This document shows, piece by piece, positions 25,699 through 33,252 of a DNA stretch of 44,486 bases (within the stretch, counting starts at the first letter, position 1; every line of letters begins with the position of its first letter). This DNA comes from JBBIPA01 sp037443085 (lineage in GTDB: Bacteria > Chloroflexota > Dehalococcoidia > GIF9 > UBA5629). Where the stretch lies: the NCBI GenBank assembly GCA_037443085.1, contig JBBIPA010000012.1:1-44486 (forward strand), written 5' to 3'. Both the position numbers and the translations under genes were made by a program. Below the pieces are notes generated by a model. The model saw only the letters and a list, made by a program, of their open reading frames with translations. It did no database searches and was not told the origin of the DNA.

Positions 25699-26142
25699 TT
25701 AGCGTAACTTCTTCATCCAGCCTGGGATTGTGGCTCGGGCAGGGGAATCATATCCTGGGATATAAGGTTTGATATCAAGGACAGGAGTCCCGTCCAAGGC
25801 ATCGAGCCCGGAAACCTTTAGTATGTTACCGTGACGTCCCAGCACTTTGACCGTAGTTAAGCCGATGGGATTAGGGCGTGCTGGGCTACGAGAAGCAAAG
25901 ACGCCGACCAACGGCAAATCCCTTCGTTTCCTGGGATGGACTTTGAGTGTAGAGCGTCTAGCTGGCGTGATGCGGCTCATCCAATAAAGCACGATAACAT
26001 GGGAAAAACCTTCCAACTGGCCCAGCGCCTGCTCATACTCTTTGTCGATTACTATCTCGGAAATAACTGCCTCCCACTCATCTTCCGGTGGTTCGGTGAC
26101 GCTGTTCTTAACCATGCCTATAGGCACTATGGTCATCTTCAT
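25699..26142 (-). CDS. TsaA/TrmO-family tRNA methyltransferase
   Basis: A YaeB/TsaA-like (VirR/TrmO) protein; E. coli TrmO N6-methylates t6A in tRNA-Thr using S-adenosylmethionine. The beta-barrel family signature is PRKRRDLPLVGVFASRSPARPNPIGLTTV, with IGMVKNSV near the start and DALDGTPVLDIKPYIP near the end; DIKPY is the characteristic C-terminal motif. At 147 residues it is the short form, lacking the E. coli C-terminal extension. It follows the homocitrate/citrate-synthase-like gene by about 38 bases and may share its transcript. Confidence 0.85.
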   Translation of the reverse strand: MKMTIVPIGMVKNSVTEPPEDEWEAVISEIVIDKEYEQALGQLEGFSHVIVLYWMSRITPARRSTLKVHPRKRRDLPLVGVFASRSPARPNPIGLTTVKVLGRHGNILKVSGLDALDGTPVLDIKPYIPGYDSPARATIPGWMKKLR

Positions 26143-26180
26143 GGCATTGTAATCAAAGCCTGCGATTTTAATGGAACCGA

Positions 26181-27419
26181 CTAGGTCAGCGGTGTTAACG
26201 TCAGCAATTTCCTGACGATTTGAGGATACTGCGCAATGAACAGCAGCTCTTCCTCTACCAGAGGTTTTTGTGCTTCGACGTTAGCATAACGCACCAGTTC
26301 CAGAATGCTCTCTGCTTCAGCGGCATTCTTAAAGGATACTTCCATCTTACCCATGATATGGCTGAAGCCAGATATACCGCCATACTCGCCAGAGCATATT
26401 TCTCTTCCCGTATCCACGATGGCTGGTTCGCCTCTGCCTACCTCCTCAAAGCTGTAAAGCTCGTAGTTGCTGGGGTCTTTTAATACACCGTCGGCATGAA
26501 TGCCGGAAGCATGGGCAAAGGCATTAGCTCCTACACCCGGCTGGTTTATGGGGATAGGAACACCAAAGGCATAGCTGGCATACCGGGCTATTTTCCAGGC
26601 TTTGGACAGGTCCAGGGGCATCCCAAGCTCATATTTATCCGCAAAGCCTTTGGATTTAAGTGCCGCCAGGACGGTGGCTACCAGGTCGGCGTTTCCAGCC
26701 CTTTCGCCGATGCCGTTGATGGTAGTGTTGATATAGGCATCCTGCCCGCTGTCTATAGCTGCTTTGGCTCCAGCAATGGAATTGGCTACTGCCATGCCTA
26801 GGTCGCCGTGGCAGTGAAGCTCAACGGGCAGGGCTATGTCTTCCGCCAGGGCTTTCACCGCTTCATATATAGTGAAAGGGTTATCATAGCCCAGGGTATC
26901 GCAATATCGGATTCTGTGGGCGCCGTGCGCTTTGGCTGCTGAGGCGAACTTGATGAGATAGTCCAGGTCTGTCCGGGAAGCGTCTTCAGCGTTGACGCCA
27001 ATGCTTTCAGTGCCCAGCGACAGGGCAGCATCAACAGCGTCAGTCATCATCTTGATGATATCATCCATAGTTTTCCTGCCCTGAAATTTCCCCTCTATCA
27101 TTTGCCTGGAAGTGGAAATGGACAAATTGAGGTGTTTTATGCTGGGGACAAGCTTGAAGGCTGTTTTCACATCATTGGCTTCGGCTCGTATCCAGCCGCC
27201 CAGCCGTATGGGCTTCAAAACTCCCATCTCGGCCAGCTCCAGATTAGCCTGCAAATAGTTCGACTCGTGCCTGGTGGTAGGGAAGCCAAACTCCGACTGG
27301 AACACCCCCATATCATTAAGATACCGGTTAATCATCGTTTTAGCCAGCTTGGATAGTCCCAGCTTGGCCGTCTGCACGCCGTCTCGGTTGGTCACATCGA
27401 TAATATAAATCTTGGGCAT
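26181..27419 (-). CDS. Homocitrate synthase family protein (candidate Re-citrate, citramalate or isopropylmalate synthase)
   Basis: A DRE-TIM-type Claisen condensing enzyme that joins acetyl-CoA to a 2-oxo acid. The catalytic opening is DVTNRDGVQT (residues 8-17; the usual order is DTLRDGEQ), the metal-binding His pair lies in ELHCHGDLGMAVANS, and NGIGERAGNADL is the conserved Gly-rich loop. The C-terminal LeuA allosteric domain is absent; length is 412. In Dehalococcoides and Clostridium kluyveri, enzymes annotated as homocitrate synthase are Re-citrate synthases, so that is a real option in this lineage. The sequence alone does not decide among oxaloacetate, pyruvate, 2-oxoglutarate and 2-oxoisovalerate as acceptor. 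Confidence 0.75.
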   Translation of the reverse strand: MPKIYIIDVTNRDGVQTAKLGLSKLAKTMINRYLNDMGVFQSEFGFPTTRHESNYLQANLELAEMGVLKPIRLGGWIRAEANDVKTAFKLVPSIKHLNLSISTSRQMIEGKFQGRKTMDDIIKMMTDAVDAALSLGTESIGVNAEDASRTDLDYLIKFASAAKAHGAHRIRYCDTLGYDNPFTIYEAVKALAEDIALPVELHCHGDLGMAVANSIAGAKAAIDSGQDAYINTTINGIGERAGNADLVATVLAALKSKGFADKYELGMPLDLSKAWKIARYASYAFGVPIPINQPGVGANAFAHASGIHADGVLKDPSNYELYSFEEVGRGEPAIVDTGREICSGEYGGISGFSHIMGKMEVSFKNAAEAESILELVRYANVEAQKPLVEEELLFIAQYPQIVRKLLTLTPLT

Positions 27420-27440
27420 AGATTATTCCTCACAACTGTT

Positions 27441-27470
27441 TTGATAAAGAACTAGCAGGTTAAGTATATA
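27441..27470 (+). promoter_or_regulatory. Weak candidate promoter for the rhodanese lipoprotein
   Basis: TTGATA at 27441-27446, an 18-base spacer and TATATA at 27465-27470, in the divergent gap and about 110 bases before the start codon. The gap is A+T rich, so a chance match is possible. Confidence 0.3.
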
Positions 27471-27581
27471 AAATGATAATTCGAAAAGTAAAATGACTTC
27501 TTTCACATCTTCTGAGGTAGTGCTACTAAAGTCACATACTCTATCAGTGACAGGTGGTAGACTTCCCGAAAAGGAAAGGAA

Positions 27582-28028
27582 ATGAATCGTAGTTATTTAG
27601 TAGGTCTGGTAGCAGTTATAATACTGGTACTCGGCGGTGCAATAGCTGGTGGTTGCGCTACTGCAGTTGGGGAAGCGAAGCAAGTTACTAAAGCTCAGCT
27701 AATCAAAGATATCAGCCCGAAGGAAGCCAATGAATTGATGCAGAAGAACAAGACTAATCCCAAATTCATCATTATTGATGTCAGGACTCCGCAGGAATTT
27801 GCGGAGGGTCATATTGAGAACGCCATCAACATAGATTTTCGTGCCGCTTCCTTCGAAGCCGAAATAAGCAAGCTTGACAGGAATAAAACCTATCTTGTTT
27901 ATTGCCGAAGCGGCAACAGGAGCCGTGGAGCGTTGGAAGTAATGGCAAAGCTGGATTTTAAGGAAGTCTATCATCTCTTACCCGGGATTATTGGCTGGCA
28001 GAATGATAGCCTGCCAGTGGTAAAATGA
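27582..28028 (+). CDS. Rhodanese-domain lipoprotein
   Basis: A secreted single-domain rhodanese (sulfurtransferase-like) protein. Residues 1-24 form a signal peptide ending in AIAGGC, a plausible lipobox with Cys25. The rhodanese domain follows: IIIDVRTPQEFAEGHIENAINID and the active-site loop YCRSGNRS with Cys108, then LLPGIIGWQ. The loop CRSGNRS is characteristic of persulfide-carrying rhodaneses. Length 148. AAAGGAAAGGAA precedes the ATG. It could handle sulfur or thiol chemistry outside the membrane. No transport or sulfur genes flank it, so the partner is unknown. Confidence 0.85.
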   Translation: MNRSYLVGLVAVIILVLGGAIAGGCATAVGEAKQVTKAQLIKDISPKEANELMQKNKTNPKFIIIDVRTPQEFAEGHIENAINIDFRAASFEAEISKLDRNKTYLVYCRSGNRSRGALEVMAKLDFKEVYHLLPGIIGWQNDSLPVVK

Positions 28029-28064
28029 AGTGAAACCTGGCGGAGGGCGAAAAGGATTTAGTGC

Positions 28065-28141
28065 TGGAGTCCCTGGTGGGATTCGAACCCACGACCCGCT
28101 GCTTAGAAGGCAGCTGCTCTGTCCTGCTGAGCTACAGGGAC
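28065..28141 (-). tRNA. tRNA-Arg (anticodon UCU)
   Basis: Read on the minus strand from 28141: acceptor stem GTCCCTG pairs with CAGGGAC, D-arm GCTC/GAGC, anticodon stem GCTGC/GCAGC with loop CTTCTAA (anticodon TCT), and T-arm GTGGG/CCCAC with loop TTCGAAT. The discriminator base is T and CCA is encoded. Confidence 0.93.
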
Positions 28142-28150
28142 GCGGTTTTG

Positions 28151-28180
28151 AGTGTAGCACAGGAAATGACCATTAAGCAA
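28151..28180 (-). promoter_or_regulatory. Candidate promoter of tRNA-Arg
   Basis: On the minus strand TTGCTT (28180-28175), an 18-base spacer and TACACT (28156-28151), ending 10 bases before the tRNA 5' end. The -35 box overlaps one arm of the palindrome at 28170-28194. Confidence 0.4.
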
Positions 28181-28194
28181 GCGCTGCTTAATGG
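28170..28194. repeat. Palindrome between FmdB-like gene and tRNA-Arg
   Basis: A perfect 10-bp inverted repeat (CCATTAAGCA / TGCTTAATGG) with a 5-base centre. It lies 42 bases past the FmdB stop on the minus strand, without a following T-run, and overlaps the tRNA-Arg -35 box. It could be a processing hairpin or an operator. Confidence 0.45.
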
Positions 28195-28235
28195 TTAGCA
28201 ATACTGATTAAAAAAGCTGGGCAAACCCTAATAAA

Positions 28236-28514
28236 TTATGACGCTTTAGGAGTAGAGGTGGGCTCCTCTTTTTTCTCTGCCTTAGGTTCCTTGGTTTCCG
28301 TGGAAGTTTCCTTGGGGCTATCCTGGATGTCGCTTTTCTTGGCACTATCAGTTACGTAGAAGCCAGACCCCTTGAAGATTATGGGGACCGGAATGAACAG
28401 GCGCCGTGCCCCGTTCTTGCATTTCGGACAGTGGGCTTTGCCTTCGTCGTTAAAGCCTTGTCTGACCTCAAACTTATGATTGCAGCTCTGGCATACATAC
28501 TGGTATATGGGCAT
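28236..28514 (-). CDS. FmdB-family zinc-ribbon protein
   Basis: A small zinc-ribbon protein of the FmdB putative regulatory family. The N-terminal MPIYQYVCQSCNHKFEVRQ and HCPKCKNGARRLFIPVP give two CxxC knuckles (Cys8, Cys11, Cys29, Cys32), followed by the family-typical FKGSGFYVTD. Residues 58-92 are a low-complexity Glu/Lys/Thr/Pro tail. The molecular role of the family is not established. GGAGG precedes the ATG. A CIRCE operator lies about 63-97 bases upstream, so it is probably part of the HrcA heat-shock regulon. Confidence 0.85.
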   Translation of the reverse strand: MPIYQYVCQSCNHKFEVRQGFNDEGKAHCPKCKNGARRLFIPVPIIFKGSGFYVTDSAKKSDIQDSPKETSTETKEPKAEKKEEPTSTPKAS

Positions 28515-28576
28515 ACTATACCTCCGTGGTATTAGAAGGAATAGCCATATTTCTATTCATTTCTAGTCTTGATACA

Positions 28577-28611
28577 ACACTTAGCACTCTCTCTTCAAGA
28601 GTGCTAAGTGT
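28577..28611. promoter_or_regulatory. CIRCE element (HrcA operator)
   Basis: TTAGCACTC (28581-28589), nine bases, and GAGTGCTAA (28599-28607) match the CIRCE consensus exactly, and the arms extend to 13 bp each. It lies between the FmdB-like gene (minus) and the 28745 gene (plus). The plus-strand gene has its own promoter about 70 bases further on, so FmdB is the likelier target. Confidence 0.85.
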
Positions 28612-28677
28612 ATATTTTAATTCCGTCCTGATTTTTCGTCAAGTCCGCGCAAAGCCTGTTTTGGGAGAGATTGGGGC

Positions 28678-28706
28678 TTGACATGGTGGTGTGGTGGGCA
28701 TATTAT
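28678..28706 (+). promoter_or_regulatory. Promoter of the small gene at 28745
   Basis: TTGACA at 28678-28683, a 17-base spacer and TATTAT at 28701-28706, followed by GGAGG at 28733-28737 and the ATG at 28745. Confidence 0.7.
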
Positions 28707-28744
28707 AACAGTATTAAGATAAGGTAACGGTTGGAGGTTACAAG

Positions 28745-29068
28745 ATGCCAAGTGAAAACTGGTCACCAAGGCCGTATACGGACCAAGAGTTACTTTCTTT
28801 TGATCGTCTCAAGCGGGCAGTTATGAGCAGGGTTCTCGACAGGGCAGAATCAATGATGGATATTGAATTCCCATTAGGCCCTGAAAAGACCAACGAGATA
28901 ACTAAAGATGAATGGTTAAGGGCGAAAGAGGCGGTGAAAAATTCACCGAATGCGCGCGAAGCTTATCGGCGGTATTTGGAAGGAACCGTTGGCGAGCAGA
29001 TTGATGGTTTCATCAGGACGGATAAGGCTGAGCTAAGTTCGATGGGAGTTGTGGAAAAAACTATTTAA
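28745..29068 (+). CDS. Small hypothetical protein
   Basis: A 107-residue soluble, charged, probably all-helical protein; no family recognised. It has a consensus promoter, a good ribosome binding site (GGAGG, 7 bases before ATG) and normal codon usage, so it is likely a real gene. No Cys, no signal peptide and no membrane segment are visible. Repeated acidic and basic residues (ITKDEWLRAKEAVKN, AREAYRRYLEG) suggest helical packing. A second small gene with its own promoter follows on the same strand. A CIRCE element lies about 135 bases upstream of its start, so heat-shock control cannot be excluded. Confidence 0.7.
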   Translation: MPSENWSPRPYTDQELLSFDRLKRAVMSRVLDRAESMMDIEFPLGPEKTNEITKDEWLRAKEAVKNSPNAREAYRRYLEGTVGEQIDGFIRTDKAELSSMGVVEKTI

Positions 29069-29070
29069 GG

Positions 29071-29100
29071 TTGGCATAATGCCATAGCGACTTGTATAAT
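29071..29100 (+). promoter_or_regulatory. Promoter of the small gene at 29176
   Basis: TTGGCA at 29071-29076, an 18-base spacer and a perfect TATAAT at 29095-29100. Its position rules out the TTG at 29092 as a translation start from this promoter. Confidence 0.65.
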
Positions 29101-29175
29101 GGGGAGAGGTTTCAGGTATACCTCTCCTCGTTTGTTTCACAGTGGATCGCGCAAATAACAAAAAAGGTTGGTACT

Positions 29176-29379
29176 ATGGATAAAGATAAGGATAAGATAG
29201 AGAATCAGGTAGAGATGTTAGACCAACGTTTGGATAATATTGATTCGGTGGTAACGAATTTGGTAGAAAGGGTGATGCATCAGCCGATGAGCCTCGATTG
29301 TGTTTGCCCAAAGTGTGGTAGCACTATAAGAGTTATGCTGACGGGTAGTGTAAAGCTCGTTGGCAAGAATCAGGAATAA
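29176..29379 (+). CDS. Small coiled-coil protein with a CxxC knuckle
   Basis: A 67-residue protein: residues 1-40 are a charged heptad-like helix (IENQVEMLDQRLDNIDSVV), followed by a CVCPKCGST knuckle and a short beta-like tail. Only one Cys pair is present, so a zinc site would need dimerisation. The open frame extends upstream to a TTG at 29092, but that codon overlaps the -10 box of the promoter at 29071-29100, so ATG 29176 is preferred; its ribosome binding site is weak. Family unknown. It is followed by tRNA-Val. Confidence 0.55.
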   Translation: MDKDKDKIENQVEMLDQRLDNIDSVVTNLVERVMHQPMSLDCVCPKCGSTIRVMLTGSVKLVGKNQE

Positions 29380-29381
29380 AG

Positions 29382-29410
29382 TTGACTGACCCTCGCCGCA
29401 TTGATAAAAT
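29382..29410 (+). promoter_or_regulatory. Promoter of tRNA-Val
   Basis: TTGACT at 29382-29387, a 17-base spacer and TAAAAT at 29405-29410, ending ten bases before the tRNA 5' end. Confidence 0.65.
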
Positions 29411-29419
29411 GCGAAATGG

Positions 29420-29496
29420 GGGCGGTTAGCTCAGCTGGTTAGAGCGTTGCGTTGACATCGCAGAGGTCACTGGTTCGAGTCCAGTACTGCCCACCA
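29420..29496 (+). tRNA. tRNA-Val (anticodon GAC)
   Basis: Acceptor GGGCGGT pairs with ACTGCCC (one G-U), D-arm GCTC/GAGC, anticodon loop TTGACAT (anticodon GAC), T-arm CTGG/CCAG with loop TTCGAGT, discriminator A and an encoded CCA. Mobile-element debris abuts its 3' end. Confidence 0.95.
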
Positions 29497-30068
29497 TAAT
29501 GTACAATATGGGGAACTCCAATACTCTCCTCGGTCAAACCTGCTGTTGTCATAGGTAATGTATATTTCAGAAGCACTTTGTCTCCGGTAACCTCTATTTC
29601 CCTTACAAAGCTTCTGATGAATGATTTTCTCTCGGCAATGGTGCTCTCATCAAGCAAGTTACGTAAATCCTCTACATAGCGAGTCACCGTTTCCACATCT
29701 GCTAGCTCAACCTTTCTCTCCTTTAACTGCCATTCCAGTTCCCATTTCTGAGCTTCCAATCGTTCTTTTCTCTCTCTCAACTGCTTGATTCGGGGAGATA
29801 AGTCATCGAGAGTCAGCTTGCCTGTTTCAACGGCATCGTAGAGCCTGTCTAACCTTTGATTGACGTCTGACATTTCTTCCAGAACAGCATCTAATCGCTC
29901 CCTGTAATCACTGGCAGCGGCATCCATCTCCTCATTCACCATGCGTACCAACTCCCTCAGATTCTCTTCCGTCAGAATTGTACGTCGGCAGCAAAAGTGA
30001 GACAAACAAGCCACCAAAGTGTCTATTAAGTTATGTCTTCTAACTGTCCCATTTTCCCTGACGATTTG
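29439..30068 (-). pseudogene. C-terminal fragment of a large serine recombinase
   Basis: The open frame encodes the coiled-coil and C-terminal end of a large serine recombinase: ILTEENLRELVRMVNEEMD, a long heptad-rich helix (about residues 85-200 of the frame), then RKSFIRSFVREIEVTGDKVLLKYTLPM, the usual end of this family. The N-terminal catalytic resolvase domain with the nucleophilic Ser and the zinc-ribbon is missing, so it cannot be active. Its last codons read through the 3' half of tRNA-Val (WTRTSDLCDVN on the opposite strand), as expected when a recombinase gene sits against its tRNA attachment site. Confidence 0.75.
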
Positions 30069-30069
30069 C

Positions 30070-30218
30070 AGAGCTGACTCGGCGGGACTCGACGATTTCA
30101 TTGGTAATACCATCATCATTGAAGCGAAAGTGACGTTTGGGCTCCTCGTAGGGAGAGTTGAGAATGGGGTTTTCGATAACGACCTGCGGCAATTTCCCTG
30201 CTCCTGCTCTGTTGACAT
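30070..30218 (-). pseudogene. N-terminal fragment of a DEAD/type III restriction-type helicase, frameshifted
   Basis: After ATG 30218 (MSTEQEQG) a shift of frame gives KLPQVVIENPILNSPYEEP and then RHFRFNDDGITNEIVESRR, ending in VSS. From memory this is the start of DEAD/DEAH-box helicases of the type III restriction/methylase-associated class, which normally continue for about 900 residues. Here it is cut off after about 50 residues and abuts the recombinase fragment. Both the frameshift and the truncation show decay. The upstream 190 bases (30219-30413) also look like remnant coding DNA with stops but I cannot name it. Confidence 0.55.
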
Positions 30219-30413
30219 ACCCTCTTTGCCGGCAGCCGACCTCGGTGCCTATGCCATATCATACATGTAGATAGCTAGGTGGTCAATACCTTGTTGTTGT
30301 AATCTCGTCCTCCATACTTGTTTGTATTAGCTGAACTTTACGTCACATTGTTCCTGCATTATTATTTGTCGGTATTTCCACCAGTCATCACGGTTGAAAG
30401 CTAACGGGGCATA

Positions 30414-31331
30414 CTAGACGCCGAATCTATCCCCCACTTTCAAACTGAATTGTCTGGCAAATTCGGCAGCTCTTATCTTGGGAGACCCTTCTATCTGAAC
30501 TCTTTTCACCAATATAGCTCCGCCTGCGGCTACAACCATGAATCCGTCTGAGGTATTATCAATAACCTCACCAGCACAGCTACCCAAATTGCCAGTTTGC
30601 AATGATGAATCAAAGATTTTTAACTTCTTTCCTTGAAAATACGTTATTGCTCCTGGTTGAGGGTTAGTGCCTCGTATTAGGTTATACACTGTGGCCACAG
30701 GCTCTGACCAATCGATCAGCGCATCTTCTTCAGTGCACAAACCCTCATAAGTAGCCTGAGATTCATCCTGAGGAATTCTGGGAGCTATCCCTTTCTTAAT
30801 TAACTCAATGCTTTCCACTATTGCCCTAACTCCTATAGGAAAGAGTACATTGAAATAGAGAGAGCCAACGGTGTCATCGGGAGAAATCTCTACTTCCTTC
30901 TGTAACAAGATAGGACCAGTATCTATTCCTTTATCAGGCCAGAAGATAGTAATACCTGTCTTAGTCTCGCCCTTGATAATAGCCCAATTGATAGCGCTAC
31001 CTCCCCGGTGTTTGGGAAGCAGTGATGGATGGTACTGTACTGTCCCTAGTTTAGGGTACTGTAAAATGGAATCAGGTAAAATGCTAGTCACAAAAGCCAT
31101 GATGTTCAGGTCCGGATTCAAATCGGTGTAGGCATGATAGACTTCTGGGGCCCGCATTTGCTTTGGCTGGAAGTGAGGTATCCCCAAGTGGAGGGCTAAT
31201 TGTTTCAACCGGTCATCTTTTCCTGGAATATCAGGAGGCGTATAAACTGCCACGACTTCCTCACCATTATCTACCAAGGTCTGAAGGACTTTCTCACCAA
31301 ATAATGCCTGCCCTATAAGAATAATACGCAT
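30414..31331 (-). CDS. Methionyl-tRNA formyltransferase-like / 10-formyl-THF hydrolase-domain protein
   Basis: A formyltransferase-fold enzyme using 10-formyltetrahydrofolate. The N-terminal catalytic domain has QYHPSLLPKHRGGSAINWAI (active-site His101) and FWPDKGIDTGPILLQKEVE (Asp137), then the C-terminal OB-like domain (ATYEGLCTEEDALIDWSEPV, LIRGTNPQPGAITYF). The phrasing resembles the hydrolase half of 10-formyl-THF dehydrogenase (ALDH1L) more than standard Fmt, but there is no fused aldehyde dehydrogenase. I start at ATG 31331, where GGAG is eight bases upstream; an earlier in-frame codon (31358) is less likely. Length about 305. No def or other formylation gene is adjacent. Confidence 0.8.
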   Translation of the reverse strand: MRIILIGQALFGEKVLQTLVDNGEEVVAVYTPPDIPGKDDRLKQLALHLGIPHFQPKQMRAPEVYHAYTDLNPDLNIMAFVTSILPDSILQYPKLGTVQYHPSLLPKHRGGSAINWAIIKGETKTGITIFWPDKGIDTGPILLQKEVEISPDDTVGSLYFNVLFPIGVRAIVESIELIKKGIAPRIPQDESQATYEGLCTEEDALIDWSEPVATVYNLIRGTNPQPGAITYFQGKKLKIFDSSLQTGNLGSCAGEVIDNTSDGFMVVAAGGAILVKRVQIEGSPKIRAAEFARQFSLKVGDRFGV

Positions 31332-31358
31332 TGAGCAATCTCCTCTGGCTACTAACAA

Positions 31359-31643
31359 TACACCGATTTATTATAGACGACAGGCACTTTTCTCAAAAAG
31401 AGCAATTCCGAATCTATAGATTCATCCTGTTAACAAAAGCCAGATCGTTCAGTGAGGCCGCTGATATGAACAGTGATTTCAGGGTGAATGACGATGTGAT
31501 GGGGCTTTCCATCACCTTGCCGGCGAGGACTACCGATCAACCGAGGTAAAGCAGCTACGCAAACTAGCGCCAGGCTAGATCTGTAAAAGCTGCCTGTGCC
31601 CGGCTGATACCTGAATAAGAGGCGCAGGGACTATCCTGCCGGT
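31359..31643. other. Gap without a convincing gene
   Basis: Between the formyltransferase start and the end of the Pro-rich gene. A -10-like TATAAT on the minus strand (31375-31370) could serve the formyltransferase. A plus-strand open frame across 31331-31549 lacks a ribosome binding site and overlaps the promoter area. Nothing else is supported. Confidence 0.4.
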
Positions 31644-33245
31644 TTATTTCACTATTTCCTCCTCCAGCTCGTCGGCACTTGCCCTAAAGTCATTCCTGGG
31701 AGGTGGTGCCTTTACCGGTGCCGATACCGAGGGGGTGTGGGGTTGAGGCGGGACAGATTGGATAGCAGCCTGACGGGGCGGTGTGGCCGGTGCCGGTTTC
31801 GAGGTTAGCGACGGAGCATCTTTGCCCGGCGAAAGGGGCGTTGGCGCCGGCTCGGGTCCTATTACGGTGGCGGTAGCCCTGTTGGCATTTTCCAGTGCTC
31901 TAGGCGACCGTGATGGTTCAGGTGATGGCACCGTGGGAGACGGTGGTGGTTTGACTTCAGGCGGATTATCAGTGGCACCGATAGCCGGGTTTTCTGGCGA
32001 AGGCAATTGGAGAACGGATGGCGCCGAATTAATCACTGACGGTTTGTTGTTGTTCGCCGGTATCTGGGGAGGCAATGGCAGCGGCGCCGGCGGAGACGCC
32101 TCGTTCCTGGTGATCAGCCCTGGTCGGGGCGGCTGGACGGAGACGGTAGAGGGTGCACCGGAAGCTGCCTGTTGAGGCACTCCCTTGGCTTCAGGTCCGG
32201 GTAATTGACTGGCGGCCACCACCAGCGGCGGTGCTGACGCCACTGCTCCCAGCGGTTCCGGAGCTGCTACGTTCGCTGGCGCTGGTTTGGGCACCTGTTC
32301 AGGCCTGGTACGGTCACTAGCGGGCTTTGCCAGCGGTGCTGAGGCAGATTCGGGTTTGGGTTTGGGCTTGTCCATCAGAGCCGGAGGTGTCATGGCTCTG
32401 GGTGGAGATGGTGGCTCGGGAAGAGCAGCAGGAGTTACCGGGCTGGCTATCAACACTTCGGCGGGATCTTCGGTGGCTGTCATCAGTTCCGGCTGGGTAT
32501 TGTCCGCCTGGGCCGGCGGCTCTGTGGCTGAGGGCTGAGATAGCGCCTCCGGGGCAGCAGAGGGAGATATCGAGCTGGCTGCCTGCATTTCGATTGGTTC
32601 TTCCAACGCTGCCATCAGTTCCGGCTCAGGACTATATGCCTCAGCCGGTGACTCCATGGTGGCGAACGGGGCTGAACGTGGTTGCCAGGGAAACCTGGGG
32701 GAACTGTTGTCCGACAGTGTAGAGGAAGGCGATTTTGCTGAGGTTTTGCCAGAGTGCCACCGAGAGTATGGGGCTGGTGGTGGACAGGGACTATAGCAGG
32801 GGTAGGGGCAATAAGGCTGGTAATAATAAGGGTAATATACGGGCTTGGGGGGACGGCAGCCGTAGGGAAGCGAATACCGCAGGGGAAGTGTATACCAGCG
32901 GTAAGCAGGTACATACTGGTAGTATGCCGGGTACTGTGACAGGCAGGTATAAATATCACAGGCGACCTGCTGGATGCCCGGTGTAGCCACCATGCTGGCG
33001 GTGCTGGCCAGGGACTGTTCCAGTTCATTTTGTAGCCTCAGGTTCTGCTACTGAACGTTCCTGATGGCTGCTTCTGCTGCCAGCAGCTGTTGCTGTGTCC
33101 ACTCCAGCGAGGTGCTCAGCGCCTGTACCCGTGATTCCAGCTCCTTTACTTTTAACTCTGTCTGGTTTATACGCGGGGTACATGATGAGCCGATAACTGC
33201 CAGTACCAGTAGCAATGAAACGAGTATAGCGATTTTCTTCACCAT
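31644..33245 (-). pseudogene. Pro/Ala-rich surface lipoprotein gene interrupted by an in-frame TAG
   Basis: From ATG 33245 (AGGGGGTG upstream) the frame encodes a lipoprotein signal (lipobox IGSSC, Cys22), then a coiled-coil helix (ELKVKELESRVQALS), and meets TAG at 33050-33048. The same frame continues on the far side (QNLRLQNELEQSLAS) with the coiled coil intact and stays open for 467 more codons to 31644. The downstream part has a Tyr/Pro/Cys-rich stretch, two imperfect 44-residue repeats (PELMxAxED...PPAxxD, about 32633-32370), and a long Pro/Ala/Ser tail ending in an acidic motif. CAG-to-TAG is one substitution. An internal ATG at 32993 lacks a ribosome binding site. Function unknown; probably an extended cell-envelope spacer. 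Confidence 0.65.
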
Positions 33246-33252
33246 AGAACAC

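Noticed and set aside
27420..27581. Leader peptide or attenuator for the homocitrate/citrate-synthase-like gene
   Set aside because: The minus-strand leader shows no amino-acid-rich short ORF and no terminator before the start codon.
29420..29496. Second copy of the tRNA-Val 3' end as an attachment-site repeat within the window
   Set aside because: I found no other copy; the tRNA-Arg T-arm resemblance is the normal tRNA consensus.
30019..30270. Plus-strand open frame over the helicase/recombinase fragments
   Set aside because: It is antisense to recognisable coding fragments and has no start signal of its own.
31359..31643. Possible riboswitch (c-di-GMP-like phrases such as ACGCAAA)
   Set aside because: No matching helices or conserved core could be assembled on either strand.
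32615..33028. Alternative long frames on both strands across the Pro-rich gene
   Set aside because: High G+C leaves many frames open. Only the 33245-31644 frame continues a signal peptide and coiled coil with a ribosome binding site.
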